Shown: piece by piece, positions 45,667 to 54,271 of the stretch
How the letters are laid out: every line of letters starts with the position of its first letter
How positions within the stretch are numbered: the first letter of the stretch is position 1
Source: CAZMUQ01 sp964569845
GTDB taxonomy: Archaea > Thermoproteota > Bathyarchaeia > Hecatellales > Hecatellaceae
Assembly: GCA_964569845.1 (NCBI GenBank)
Contig: CAZMUQ010000004.1
Span: 1-61,270 of the forward strand
DNA: 61,270 nucleotides
Direction: 5' to 3'
The notes under the pieces: generated by a model
What the model saw: only the letters and a program-made list of their open reading frames with translations
Database searches by the model: none
Told to the model about the DNA's origin: nothing
Program-made: the position numbers and the translations under genes

Positions 45667-45783
45667 GCAACCTCTTGAAGCTAGATCTTTTTAAGTTTAT
45701 TTAGGAAGCTATATATACTAGAATCTGATAAAACCATAACTTAAAAGTATCTTTAGCATTTTGAAGTTAAAGGGGGTCTAAGG

Positions 45784-46494
45784 ATGGTTGAAGGTAAGAG
45801 GGGTTTTGAAATTATTCAAAAAGCCTTAAATGAAGGTAGAAACTTCCTAATGGAGGATGAAGCCAAAGCTCTATGTAAAATTTACAACATACCTACAACT
45901 GAAGTTAAGGTTGCTAAAAGTGAAGATGAAGCTGTAAAATATGCTAGAGAAATAGGTTATCCTGTAGTTTTAAAGATTGTTTCACCAGATGTTATACATA
46001 AGTCTGATGTTGGTGGAGTTATGTTAAATATCGACAGCGATGAGAAGGTTAAAGAAGCATATTCAAAAATAATTTCAAATGTTAAAAAGCATAAACCTGA
46101 TGCAAAAATTGTTGGAGTTATTATTCAGGAAATGGCTCAACCATCAACAGAAGTTATTGTTGGTCTTATAAAAGACCAACAATTTGGCCCAACGGTTATG
46201 TTTGGTCTTGGGGGAGTTTTTGTTGAAATTCTTAAAGATGTTTCATTTAGAGTTTGCCCAATAACAGAACTTGATGCTAGAGAAATGATTTCAGAAATTA
46301 AAGGTTACCCGATTTTGAAGGGTTATAGAAACTACCCTCCAGCAGATATAGATACAATAGTTAAAATTTTGCTTAATGTTTCTGACATGGCTATGGATCA
46401 TCCTGAAATAAGCGAAATGGATCTAAACCCTATACTTGTTTATGAAAAAGGGGCAAAGGTTGTAGATGCAAGAGTAATTTTAGCTAAAAGTTAG
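45784..46494 (+). CDS. acdB: ADP-forming acyl-CoA synthetase beta subunit (ATP-grasp)
   Basis: A 236-aa ATP-grasp_5 protein: FLMEDEAKALCKIYNIPTT, YPVVLKIVSPDVIHKSDVGGV, then VIIQEMAQPSTEVIVGLIKDQQFGP and GLGGVFVEILKDVSFR, and metal ligands in EMDLNPILVY. It is the nucleotide-binding partner of the alpha subunit encoded divergently 117 bp away; a TATATATA-like stretch near 45710 lies between them. In some archaea the two subunits are likewise separate chains. Confidence 0.92.
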   Translation: MVEGKRGFEIIQKALNEGRNFLMEDEAKALCKIYNIPTTEVKVAKSEDEAVKYAREIGYPVVLKIVSPDVIHKSDVGGVMLNIDSDEKVKEAYSKIISNVKKHKPDAKIVGVIIQEMAQPSTEVIVGLIKDQQFGPTVMFGLGGVFVEILKDVSFRVCPITELDAREMISEIKGYPILKGYRNYPPADIDTIVKILLNVSDMAMDHPEISEMDLNPILVYEKGAKVVDARVILAKS

Positions 46495-46495
46495 A

Positions 46496-46918
46496 TTAAC
46501 TTTTTTTAGCTTTAAAAACGTAAAATGTTCCAGTAGCTTTAGCGATAAGTCTCCCATCCTCAGAATAAACCTCAGACTCTAGGAAAGCTATTTTTCCCTG
46601 TTTATGGACAAGTTTACTTTTGCATGTAATTCTGCCTGAAGAAACAGATGAAAAATAGTTTATTTTAACTTCAATACTTGCACAAAGCTCATCATCCTCC
46701 ATAGCTGTATAAAGAGCAGCCCCCATATTGGTGTCAGCTAGAGAGTATATTACTCCACCATGTAAAACCCCATGAGGGTTTAAAAGTTTCCTATCGATTG
46801 TTAACGTGCAAAGGCTAAAACCGTCTTTGACTTCAATAAACTTTAAGCCTATAAGGTCACCGAAAGGATTAACACCATCAACATTTAAGGGAAGCTCTTT
46901 AGGCATAGGTCCCACCAA
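46496..46918 (-). CDS. PaaI-like hotdog thioesterase
   Basis: A 140-aa hotdog-fold protein with the PaaI motif LNPHGVLHGGVIYSLADTNMGAAL near 45-68, including the HGG turn and catalytic Asp. It probably hydrolyses acyl-CoA thioesters, protecting the CoA pool in the acyl-CoA region around it. It is tail to tail with the acyl-CoA synthetase beta gene (1-bp gap). Confidence 0.88.
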   Translation of the reverse strand: MVGPMPKELPLNVDGVNPFGDLIGLKFIEVKDGFSLCTLTIDRKLLNPHGVLHGGVIYSLADTNMGAALYTAMEDDELCASIEVKINYFSSVSSGRITCKSKLVHKQGKIAFLESEVYSEDGRLIAKATGTFYVFKAKKS

Positions 46919-47100
46919 AAGTAGGTTATCTAACTTACTCTACGTTTATTTTTTATTTAAGCATAATCGCTAAAGTTTTAAAAATATTCAAACTTTAGGA
47001 AAAAATTACATAACATACTCTAAAAAAGATATACCAACAAGTATGAGAAATAAATATATCTAGATAAACAGATAAACTAAAGTAGGTTTAGTGGTGAACA

Positions 47101-48300
47101 ATGGATTTTAAGTTTAGTGAGAAAGAGGAAAAATTAAGAAGGGAAATCAGGCAACTTGTAAAAGAAGAATTACCAGAAGGATGGCTGATAGCTGCATTAG
47201 AGGAAGAAAGCAGAGATGAGGATTGGCAATTTGCAATGTCAATGTCTAAGAAACTTGCTAAAAAAGGATGGTTAACCATGCATTGGCCTGAGGAGTATGG
47301 AGGTAAAGGTGCATCCATGTGGGAGTTTATAGTTTATAGAGAGGAAGCAGCCTACTGGGGTATCCCTGGTGTATCAATGGGAGTTAGCGGTGTAGACTGG
47401 GTTGGACCAACCCTTATAAGGGTTGGCACCAAAGAGCAAAAAGAAAAATATCTTCCACTTATAGCTTCAGGAGAACCTGATGGTGTCTGGTGTACCGGAT
47501 ATAGTGAACCTAATGCAGGCTCAGATTTCGCTAATATTCAAACTAGAGCTGTAAGGGAAGGGGATGAATACATCGTTAACGGACAGAAAATATGGACAAG
47601 TGCTGCTCATAGAGCTAGATGGTGCTGGCTTGCGGTTCGAACAGATCCTAACCCCCCAAAAAAGCATTTAGGTATAAGTATTTTGATTGTTGATATGAAA
47701 AGCCCAGGAGTTACTGTTAATCCTTTACTAAACTATAATGGTTATCACATATTTAACGAAGTTTTCTTTGATAATGTTAGAGTTCCCGTTGAAAACCTTG
47801 TTGGAGAAGAAGGAAAAGGATGGTATGTTTTAATGGGTTCTTTAGCTTTTGAAAGAGGAAGTGTTGGTGCAGCAGGTTATGGATATTGTAGACGAATATT
47901 AGATGAGCTAATTAAGTATGCTAAGGAAACAGGCTTAATTAAGAACCCCATTATACGCCATAAGTTAGCTGAAAGATTAGTTGAAATTGAGTCTTTAAGA
48001 ATGATTGCATATGAAACAGCCTGGAAAATAAGTAAGGGAACAATCCCTGTTTATGAGCCATCAAGAGATAAAGTTTACTACGACCAAGTAGCTGAAAGAT
48101 TAGCTATTACTGGAACAGAAATCCTTGGAGCTTATTCTCAAGTAGACCCTATGCATAGAGATTCAAAATGGACTAAGCTAAGAGGATGCATAGAAAGCCT
48201 TTATTGGCTTTTCCCAGGTTTATCCATTGCTGCTGGAACAGATGAAATCGAGAAGAATATTATCGGCAGATTTGGCTTAGGATTACCTAAATCATACTAA
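47101..48300 (+). CDS. Acyl-CoA dehydrogenase (first of two)
   Basis: A 399-aa acyl-CoA dehydrogenase: N-terminal helical domain, WCTGYSEPNAGSDFANIQTRA (FAD-binding beta region) near 137, VNGQKIWTSAAH near 163 and a C-terminal domain with AAGTDEIEKNIIGR (last FAD-contact helix). It oxidises an acyl-CoA to enoyl-CoA and passes electrons to ETF. The second dehydrogenase begins 17 bp downstream; paired genes often form a heteromer. GGTGAACA precedes ATG. A TATA-like AAATATATC lies near 47046. Confidence 0.9.
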   Translation: MDFKFSEKEEKLRREIRQLVKEELPEGWLIAALEEESRDEDWQFAMSMSKKLAKKGWLTMHWPEEYGGKGASMWEFIVYREEAAYWGIPGVSMGVSGVDWVGPTLIRVGTKEQKEKYLPLIASGEPDGVWCTGYSEPNAGSDFANIQTRAVREGDEYIVNGQKIWTSAAHRARWCWLAVRTDPNPPKKHLGISILIVDMKSPGVTVNPLLNYNGYHIFNEVFFDNVRVPVENLVGEEGKGWYVLMGSLAFERGSVGAAGYGYCRRILDELIKYAKETGLIKNPIIRHKLAERLVEIESLRMIAYETAWKISKGTIPVYEPSRDKVYYDQVAERLAITGTEILGAYSQVDPMHRDSKWTKLRGCIESLYWLFPGLSIAAGTDEIEKNIIGRFGLGLPKSY

Positions 48301-48317
48301 AAACGGGGTGTTGTAGA

Positions 48318-49481
48318 ATGGATTTTAGCTATTCTGAAGAGCAGGAAATTTTTAGGAAGTCTGTTAGAGAATTTTTGAAAAAGGAATGCCCAAAAGATAA
48401 AGTTCGAAGTTTAGAAGAAGATGAAAAAGGGTATGATCCTGAAACGTGGCGGAAAATGGCTGAGTTAGGATGGGTGGGTGTTATACTTCCCGAGGAATAT
48501 GGGGGTGTTGGAGGAGAATTTATGGATCTTGCTCTTCTAATGGAAGAAATCGGGAAAAATATACTTCCAAGCCCGCTTCTTCCTACAATCTTATGTTCAC
48601 TTCCAATCTTAGAGTATGGAACAAAAAAGCAGAAAGAAGAGTTCTTACCAAAGATTGCTAGCGGGGAAGAAATTTGGACTTTAGCCTTAACAGAGGCGCC
48701 TTTAGCTACTTATGAAGCTTCAGGTATTAGGCTTAATGCGAGATTAGAAGGAGATAACTATATTCTTAAAGGAACAAAAATTTTTGTTCCTTATGCTCAT
48801 GTAGCTAATTATCTTCTAGTTGCTGCTAGAACTAGTGAGGAAAAAGATCCTGAAAAAGGAATAACAATGTTTATTGTAGATGCCAAAAATCCTAACATTA
48901 AAGTTGAGGTTATACCTACAGCAGCACGTGATAAACAATGTGAGGTAAAATTTGAGGAGGTTAAAATTCCCAAAGATAATGTTTTAGGTGAAGTGGGTAA
49001 GGGTTGGGAGATTATAGAATTTATTCTTCAAAGAGGGGCAGTTTTAAAATGCGCTGAAATGCTTGGAGCAGCTGAAGCTGTTCTGGAGATAGCTAATAAT
49101 TATGCTAAGGAAAGAGTTCAATTTGATAGACCTATAGGTTCATTTCAGGCAATTCAACATAAACTTGCTGATATGCTTTGCGAAGTTGATGGATTAAAAT
49201 ATCTTGTTTATAAGGCTGCTTGGGAGATAAGTGTAAGTTCACCCTCTAAGCTTAGTATATCAATAGCAAAAATTAAGGCAAATGAGGTTTACCAGCAAAT
49301 ATGTATTAGTGGTATAAGGATTCACGGTGCCATAGGATTTACAATGGAGCATGATATAGGCCTCTACTTCCGCCGTGTTAAAGCATCAGAATATGCATTT
49401 GGAGATTCTAGCCTTCATAAAGAAGTAGTTGCTGATGAACTAGAGAAATATAAACCTCCAAACCCATGGAAAGAAGAATAA
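48318..49481 (+). CDS. Acyl-CoA dehydrogenase (second of two)
   Basis: A 387-aa acyl-CoA dehydrogenase homologous to its neighbour but more divergent. It keeps WVGVILPEEYGGVGGE near 51 and the C-terminal AKERVQFDRPIGSFQAIQHKLADM near 258, and ends with RIHGAIGFTMEHDIGLYFRRVKA. The usual TEP motif reads LTEAPL near 127. A heteromeric partner of the first enzyme is likely (inference). Operon with the gene at 47101. Confidence 0.88.
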   Translation: MDFSYSEEQEIFRKSVREFLKKECPKDKVRSLEEDEKGYDPETWRKMAELGWVGVILPEEYGGVGGEFMDLALLMEEIGKNILPSPLLPTILCSLPILEYGTKKQKEEFLPKIASGEEIWTLALTEAPLATYEASGIRLNARLEGDNYILKGTKIFVPYAHVANYLLVAARTSEEKDPEKGITMFIVDAKNPNIKVEVIPTAARDKQCEVKFEEVKIPKDNVLGEVGKGWEIIEFILQRGAVLKCAEMLGAAEAVLEIANNYAKERVQFDRPIGSFQAIQHKLADMLCEVDGLKYLVYKAAWEISVSSPSKLSISIAKIKANEVYQQICISGIRIHGAIGFTMEHDIGLYFRRVKASEYAFGDSSLHKEVVADELEKYKPPNPWKEE

Positions 49482-49535
49482 GTTAAGGCTAAAATTTCTC
49501 TTCTTTTTTCTCTATAAACTAAGATAATTTTTATA

Positions 49536-51065
49536 CTACTGAAAGTTTTTAGATAATTCTTTTAACCGTTTTAAGCAAATTCTTAAAAGTTTTAATCTTA
49601 ATTTTTCACCCCTAAACTTACATTTACTAATAAGCTTAAACTTTTCAGCAAGAAAAGAATCATGTAAGCTAAATTCAGCCCATTTTTCAAAATCACCACG
49701 TTTAACATGAAACTCTAGACTTTTAACATTAACTTTAAGTAAAGCTTGAACAAAGCCTTTTAAACTTAAAACTTCAATTCCCGTAAAATTTTCATCACCA
49801 ACATCAACATAAAACCTAAAAGGTTCATCAGCAGCAAAAGTATAGCTTCTTAGCTTAGCTTCAAAATCAAGAACAGCAATTTGGCATGTAATATATGCAT
49901 CAAACGGGCTACCATAAGGATTAAAATATGAGTGAACTTCACCTGCAGATCCTCCAGCGGTGAACATGTAGTACAAGTGGTCACTTACCTGGAAAAGTCT
50001 CCATATTTTTTTGAATAATAAATTTTGTGATTCTTTAACAAGCTTACTTAAGTTTTTTATAGTTGTATAATATGCCCATTGCATAGAATTACTAAGCCAA
50101 CCGCTTATATCTTTCTCCAAGTCAGCCCATGAAACACCCCCTTTAAAATCTTCAAAATCTATAAAACCTTTAGGCTTATGTTTAGCTAAAACTTCTGATG
50201 GCGTAGCCATAGTTAAATGATTCCATTTCAAAATTTCGATTGGAAGAAAACGTAAAAAATCATGAATACCTGTTTCAGGCCAATGGTGTTCTCCAAAAGT
50301 TTCGTAATCTGGGAAAATGCTTATACATCGACCTGGTGTTGAAGCTAACCATGAAGCATATTTATCTGCTGTTAAAGGCCATTGATCCCAGCTTCTCATA
50401 GAAAACCTGAAGCTTATATCATCTGTAAGCCTACAATTTCTTAAAAGAACCTTTAGATTTTTACATCCAGCTGCTGCGTAAACATAATTTGGCGATAAAC
50501 CCTTAAGAAGTTTTTCTACACCCTCAGCATAAATACCCTTAAAATTAAGCGTTTCAACAGTTTTTGCAATCCTGTTATTATATAAAAGTTCAGTATTTTC
50601 AAAAATTTTAGGTTCAAAATTAAGAAGATCCTTAATAGCTTGCTTATGCATTTTAACTTGCTCAATAAATTCATCCATAGAAGGGTATAGACTGCAAAGA
50701 GAATGGTAGTAAGTTTGACCTAAAAACTCAACACATCCGGTTTCTGCTAACTGTTTGAAGGACTCTAAAACATCCTTATTAAAAAGTTCACATTGTTCAA
50801 GGAAAGTTCCAGATAGGCTAAAGGATACTTTTACCTTTCTTTTTTCATGCTTAAACTTGTCAATTAAGTCTAAAAGAATATTATTAGCTGGAAGGTAGCA
50901 TTTTTCACTAATACGTTTAAAAATGTCTCTGTCAAAATTAATATCAAAATAGTGTTCAAAAAGTTTTTTATTATCAGTTTTTCGAAAGAATTTATGTTCC
51001 CAAAAGAAATTTCTTCTTATTCTGAAGGGTTGATGAACCTCAAAAATTAAAATTATATCAGTCAA
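49536..51065 (-). CDS. GH57-family alpha-glucan hydrolase
   Basis: A 509-aa glycoside hydrolase family 57 protein: opening IILIFEVHQPFRI, LGQTYYHSLCSLY near 120 (family motif with conserved His/Tyr), the region FENTELLYNN, MRSWDQWP near 222, and FPDYETFGEHHW near 260. GH57 enzymes act on starch, glycogen or maltodextrins; it is probably an alpha-amylase or 4-alpha-glucanotransferase. No secretion signal is visible, so it may act on intracellular glycogen. It lies 12 bp downstream of the RPA gene, perhaps co-transcribed. Confidence 0.85.
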   Translation of the reverse strand: MTDIILIFEVHQPFRIRRNFFWEHKFFRKTDNKKLFEHYFDINFDRDIFKRISEKCYLPANNILLDLIDKFKHEKRKVKVSFSLSGTFLEQCELFNKDVLESFKQLAETGCVEFLGQTYYHSLCSLYPSMDEFIEQVKMHKQAIKDLLNFEPKIFENTELLYNNRIAKTVETLNFKGIYAEGVEKLLKGLSPNYVYAAAGCKNLKVLLRNCRLTDDISFRFSMRSWDQWPLTADKYASWLASTPGRCISIFPDYETFGEHHWPETGIHDFLRFLPIEILKWNHLTMATPSEVLAKHKPKGFIDFEDFKGGVSWADLEKDISGWLSNSMQWAYYTTIKNLSKLVKESQNLLFKKIWRLFQVSDHLYYMFTAGGSAGEVHSYFNPYGSPFDAYITCQIAVLDFEAKLRSYTFAADEPFRFYVDVGDENFTGIEVLSLKGFVQALLKVNVKSLEFHVKRGDFEKWAEFSLHDSFLAEKFKLISKCKFRGEKLRLKLLRICLKRLKELSKNFQ

Positions 51066-51077
51066 GTTTGCAAAATC

Positions 51078-52271
51078 TTAAGCTTTAGCTATAACTTCAA
51101 TAGTTGTTTGACTTGTTGTTGCTAACTCAACTCCACCTCTAAAACCCTGTTTTGAAGAAACATTTTTTAGTTTAACCTTTAAACCCAATGGAAGCTTTGA
51201 AAGTATTTCTGCATGGTCACGCCAAGCTGAAACCTTAATTTCTCCGGTTTCATCCTTTAATAAAAACTCATAAATCTTAACTTTACTACCATCCTTTAAA
51301 GTTACATCTCTAACTCCAAAACTATCTTCAATTACACCTTCAATGGTTAAACCTCTAAGATTTGGTTGGATTTCCTCAATTTTTAAAACTTTTTCTTCAA
51401 CTTTTTCTGTTGAAGGCACAACTTTAACTCTTGAACGTTTACTTAAATGTGCCTCTAAACCTCCAAACATATTTTCTTTAATTCTGCTTCCAAAAATTTC
51501 AAGCTTATCTCCGATTTTAACATCTTTAATTTCATCAACTTTACTATCCCAAAAAACAACATCAACTTCCCCAGTTTCATCTTTAACTTTAACTCTTTGA
51601 ACTTTTCCTTCACCAACAATTCTTTTAAAAAGTTTAACAGGAGAAATGCTTATAACCACACCTTTAAAGTTGAAATCTTTTAGGCCGCTTTTCATCTCTG
51701 AAATTTTACCAAAAAACTCCTCATACTCTGGAATTTCAACCTCAGCAAGATCCGGAGATTCTAGAGTTATTCTACCCTTTTCTCCTAGATGAAGCTCAAC
51801 TTTACCATCAACAGAAAGCCTAGAGTATGCATGTTCAATCTTGACTATGCTGTTAACTTTAACCTCCTGCTCCTCTAAATCCTTAACCTTACCATTCCAA
51901 ACATAAACTTCAACAGTTCCAGTTTCATCTCCAATAAGAATTCTTCTTAAAACACCTTGAGAACCATTACTTCTCTTAAACTTTTGCAGAGGATTAATTG
52001 CTAAAACACGTCCATAAACTGTGACATCATTAAGCCCTGAAACAAGATTTCCAATTCTCATTCTCCTAGAAATTTTAGTATCACTAGTTAAAGAAACACC
52101 AAGTTCAGTAGCAACAAGAAAAGCCGCACCCTCAAAATTTAAAAGATTTTTAGCTTCGATTCTTTTCTCCTCAATAAGTCTAAAAACATCCTCTCTTGTA
52201 AGGTTAGGCTTCTCCTTTAAAATTCTCTTAACAATATCCTCAAGACTATAAGAAAAAACTCCCTGACTCAA
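51078..52271 (-). CDS. rpa: Single-stranded DNA-binding protein, RPA-like
   Basis: A 397-aa replication protein A. Three OB folds are recognisable by repeated GDETG/KDETG-x-(V/I)-x-V-x-x-W signatures (near 113, 227 and 342), each after a VxGRV/FKGVV/IEGVI first strand. An N-terminal helical part of about 65 residues resembles the UBA-like start of other archaeal RPAs. It coats single-stranded DNA in replication and repair. TTG start. The minus-strand structured RNA ends 69 nt upstream, so it could be a leader or an independent gene. Confidence 0.88.
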   Translation of the reverse strand: MSQGVFSYSLEDIVKRILKEKPNLTREDVFRLIEEKRIEAKNLLNFEGAAFLVATELGVSLTSDTKISRRMRIGNLVSGLNDVTVYGRVLAINPLQKFKRSNGSQGVLRRILIGDETGTVEVYVWNGKVKDLEEQEVKVNSIVKIEHAYSRLSVDGKVELHLGEKGRITLESPDLAEVEIPEYEEFFGKISEMKSGLKDFNFKGVVISISPVKLFKRIVGEGKVQRVKVKDETGEVDVVFWDSKVDEIKDVKIGDKLEIFGSRIKENMFGGLEAHLSKRSRVKVVPSTEKVEEKVLKIEEIQPNLRGLTIEGVIEDSFGVRDVTLKDGSKVKIYEFLLKDETGEIKVSAWRDHAEILSKLPLGLKVKLKNVSSKQGFRGGVELATTSQTTIEVIAKA

Positions 52272-52340
52272 CAGTCTTCAACCCTTAAACAACAAGAAGA
52301 AGAGGAAGGCAAAAAAGTTAACTATTTAGAAAAAGGAGAA

Positions 52341-52570
52341 GCTAACCCCCTCTGGGTCTTGGTTGGGGGTAATTTACCGGCTTCCGCCTGGCTCCCGTCT
52401 ACACCGGTAAATTTCCCCACCCATCACAGTTACACCCAGGCGGGTTTGCTTGGGGTTTCCGAGCCCAGCCCCCAAGCCAAACTAGACGGGATGTAACTGT
52501 GAGAGGGGCTTGTGCCAGCCAACATAAAAATGCTGGCTGAACACAAGACCAAGCTTACCTGGAGGTTAGC
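52341..52570 (-). ncRNA. Structured GC-rich RNA with double pseudoknot, unknown class
   Basis: Helices (plus coordinates): P1 52341-52350/52561-52570; P2 52358-52363/52548-52553; hairpin D 52509-52547; B 52424-52434/52492-52502 with C 52444-52455/52470-52482 inside; A 52366-52380/52404-52418. The 23-nt A loop pairs perfectly with both strands of the B internal loop: 52384-52391 with 52436-52443, and 52394-52401 with 52483-52490. Minus sense is indicated because A-C mismatches in P1 and D become G-U wobbles on that strand, and T5/T6 runs follow the 3' end. Neither strand shows RNase P (GAGGAAAGUC, ACAGAAA) or SRP S-domain motifs. It could be an RPA leader or a free RNA. Confidence 0.75.
52461..52491. 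repeat. 31-nt repeat, copy 1 (inside the structured RNA)
   Basis: Covers the loop and one strand of helix C and one strand of the Y pseudoknot helix. It matches 52718-52748 in 28 of 31 positions. All three differences are C here and T in copy 2, consistent with copy 2 having decayed by transition. Confidence 0.8.
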
Positions 52571-52717
52571 TGAATTTAAGTTGTTTTCTAAGCCTAATAT
52601 TGTTTATCGATAAAATCGTGAAAAAAGTTGCTTTAAGGGTTACTTTTGATTAACTGAGTATAGGTAAAAGAGGTTTTGTCGAAAATTTTATATTTGTAAG
52701 TCGATTTTAGTATATTT

Positions 52718-52748
52718 GAGCCTAGCCCCCAAGCTAAACTAGATGGGA
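52718..52748. repeat. 31-nt repeat, copy 2 (partial copy of the structured RNA)
   Basis: Matches copy 1 (52461-52491) except three C-to-T changes, one of which breaks the CCCGTCTA pseudoknot strand. Only this half of helix C is present; no partner strand is visible near it. It lies 85 bp before the FAU-1 start, directly followed by a GC hairpin. It is either a relic of a duplicated RNA gene or a piece of the FAU-1 leader that imitates the RNA. Confidence 0.75.
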
Positions 52749-52749
52749 G

Positions 52750-52777
52750 GGGGGCGTTAAGCCCCCTTAAAACTTTT
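52750..52777 (+). terminator. GC hairpin with following T run upstream of FAU-1
   Basis: GGGGGC (52750-52755), loop GTTAA, GCCCCC (52761-52766), then TTAAAACTTTT. It looks like a hairpin terminator or attenuator on the plus strand, 56 bp before the FAU-1 start. The rest of the 52571-52717 stretch is AT-rich and shows only weak TATA-like AATATTA near 52597 on the minus strand, suitably placed as a promoter for the structured RNA. Confidence 0.4.
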
Positions 52778-52832
52778 CTAACACAAGTTTTTTCTTCTTT
52801 TTAGGTTTTGCTGACTTCTTTAGGTGAACTAT

Positions 52833-53840
52833 TTGGCTAGCAGATTTAAGGTTGAAGTTAGAGGAATCTATTCTACAGCTCTTACTAGCCTCCTTTCTAA
52901 GGAGTTTGAAGTTGTTAGGATGTCTGGGAAAATTAGGAAAAGATTTAATGTTAACCATGTTTCCCAAGATTTTGGAGATGTTTCCATTTTTGATAGGGAT
53001 GACAAACAAGGAGTTGTTATTCTTGGAATTTTTGAAGCTGCTGAGGCTGTTGTAGATTTTTTAAGAAGAAAACTTCCAGATGTTGTTGTTAGAGAAAAAG
53101 GTGTTAAAGGTTGGTTTGGCTATGGGCATTTTAACGTTGAATTTCCATATTTATCAAAGAGATTTTTAGATGAGGAAAGAAGTAAAATTGTTCCAACAGC
53201 AAACTTACACCATAGATTTAGAGTTTTTGCCTCAGATATTCTTGATGAAGCTGAAAAAATGCTTACTGTATACCCTGAAAAAAGATGCGAAATCGAAGAG
53301 GAGCTTAAAAAGCTTTTAAAATTTAGTGTTGGATGCGAAATTGAGGTTCAACATGTTAAAGTTTTTGGTGGAAGCATCAAGCTTAAGGGTTCTATTGTTG
53401 AAGTTAACTATCTTTTAAAGGTTAAAAGAACATTTAAGGGTTCAGGTTTTTATGATGGCTTGGACATCAAGAAGGAAGAAGGAGATTATGCAATAACTGA
53501 GATTGCTGAAGGCTCGTGGATAACAAAACATTCATATTATAGTTTTGATGGAAAACTTAAAGGAGAATTTTACAATATAAATACTCCAACAGAACTTTAC
53601 CCTTCAAAAGCTAGATATGTAGATCTTGAAGTTGATGTTGTAAAAATTCCAGGTCAAAGACCAAAAATCATTGATAAAGATAAGCTTACAATTCTAGTTG
53701 AAAATAAATGTATTAATGAAGATTTAGCAAGAATAGTTTTGGAAAAAGCTGAAAAACTCTCTAAAATGCTTCAAAAAGGTGAAGAATTATCCATTCTTGA
53801 TGATGAGATTAAACCTTTAGCTTTAAATCTTAGTGCTTAA
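52833..53840 (+). CDS. fau-1: FAU-1-like RNA-binding protein / RNase E/G-type ribonuclease
   Basis: About 335 aa. The N-terminus KVEVRGIYSTALTSLL...MSGKIRKRF matches FAU-1, and the C-terminal DUF402 domain is clear: SYYSFDGKLKGEFYNINTPTE, then RYVDLEVDVVKIPGQ. The middle (about 100-200) has beta strands instead of a clear S1 motif. Pyrococcus FAU-1 binds AU-rich RNA and cleaves pre-5S rRNA. TTG 52833 has GGTGA 5 nt upstream, better than GTG 52824, which overlaps that site. It lies 262 bp from the structured RNA, divergently transcribed. Confidence 0.8.
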   Translation: MASRFKVEVRGIYSTALTSLLSKEFEVVRMSGKIRKRFNVNHVSQDFGDVSIFDRDDKQGVVILGIFEAAEAVVDFLRRKLPDVVVREKGVKGWFGYGHFNVEFPYLSKRFLDEERSKIVPTANLHHRFRVFASDILDEAEKMLTVYPEKRCEIEEELKKLLKFSVGCEIEVQHVKVFGGSIKLKGSIVEVNYLLKVKRTFKGSGFYDGLDIKKEEGDYAITEIAEGSWITKHSYYSFDGKLKGEFYNINTPTELYPSKARYVDLEVDVVKIPGQRPKIIDKDKLTILVENKCINEDLARIVLEKAEKLSKMLQKGEELSILDDEIKPLALNLSA

Positions 53841-53848
53841 GTTAAAAA

Positions 53849-54172
53849 TTAAACTTCTTTTCCTTCTCTCCTCTTAGGGTTATAAACTATTGTGCAATTC
53901 TCCTTATCCACATAAACTTTTTCGATCACCTGAGAAAAAATCCACCAAAGATATGTTTGACCATTCATTGTCCTTAAAAGCTTTTCTTGATTATCAAAAA
54001 GCTTAACATTTCTGAGAATATAAGCCTTTAAAAGGCTACTACCAGAAATTAAAAGAAAAGCTAAACCTTGGTTAACAAAATCTTTAATCTGCTTGACACT
54101 TTTAAAACTTGATTTATGCTCTTCTTTAAGCCAATCTTCAAACTCTTTACAGGTAAACTTAAACTCTACCAT
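53849..54172 (-). CDS. Hypothetical protein
   Basis: A 107-aa protein I do not recognise. It has an N-terminal Trp-containing segment (CKEFEDWLKEEHKS), a central strand-rich part (GLAFLLISGSSLLKAYIL) and a Tyr/Trp-rich LWWIFSQVIEKVYVD. No metal-binding pattern. It converges on FAU-1 with an 8-bp gap. Codon use resembles its neighbours, so it is probably a real gene. Confidence 0.5.
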   Translation of the reverse strand: MVEFKFTCKEFEDWLKEEHKSSFKSVKQIKDFVNQGLAFLLISGSSLLKAYILRNVKLFDNQEKLLRTMNGQTYLWWIFSQVIEKVYVDKENCTIVYNPKRREGKEV

Positions 54173-54271
54173 AAGTTAGTAAGCCTCCAATTACAAGATT
54201 AAGCTTAAGATGATATTTATGTTAAGTTAATTTTAGAAAAGCCTAAAAGGAATAATAGCAAAAGAAGAGAA

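Noticed and set aside
52341..52570. RNase P RNA, SRP RNA or 5S rRNA
   Set aside because: Neither strand has GAGGAAAGUC or ACAGAAA (RNase P), the SRP Alu-domain or helix 8 GGAA/AGCAG pattern, or the 5S core. The helix order also differs.
52341..52570. Plus-strand transcription of the structured RNA
   Set aside because: Two helices contain A-C mismatches on the plus strand that become G-U wobbles on the minus strand, and T runs follow the minus-strand 3' end.
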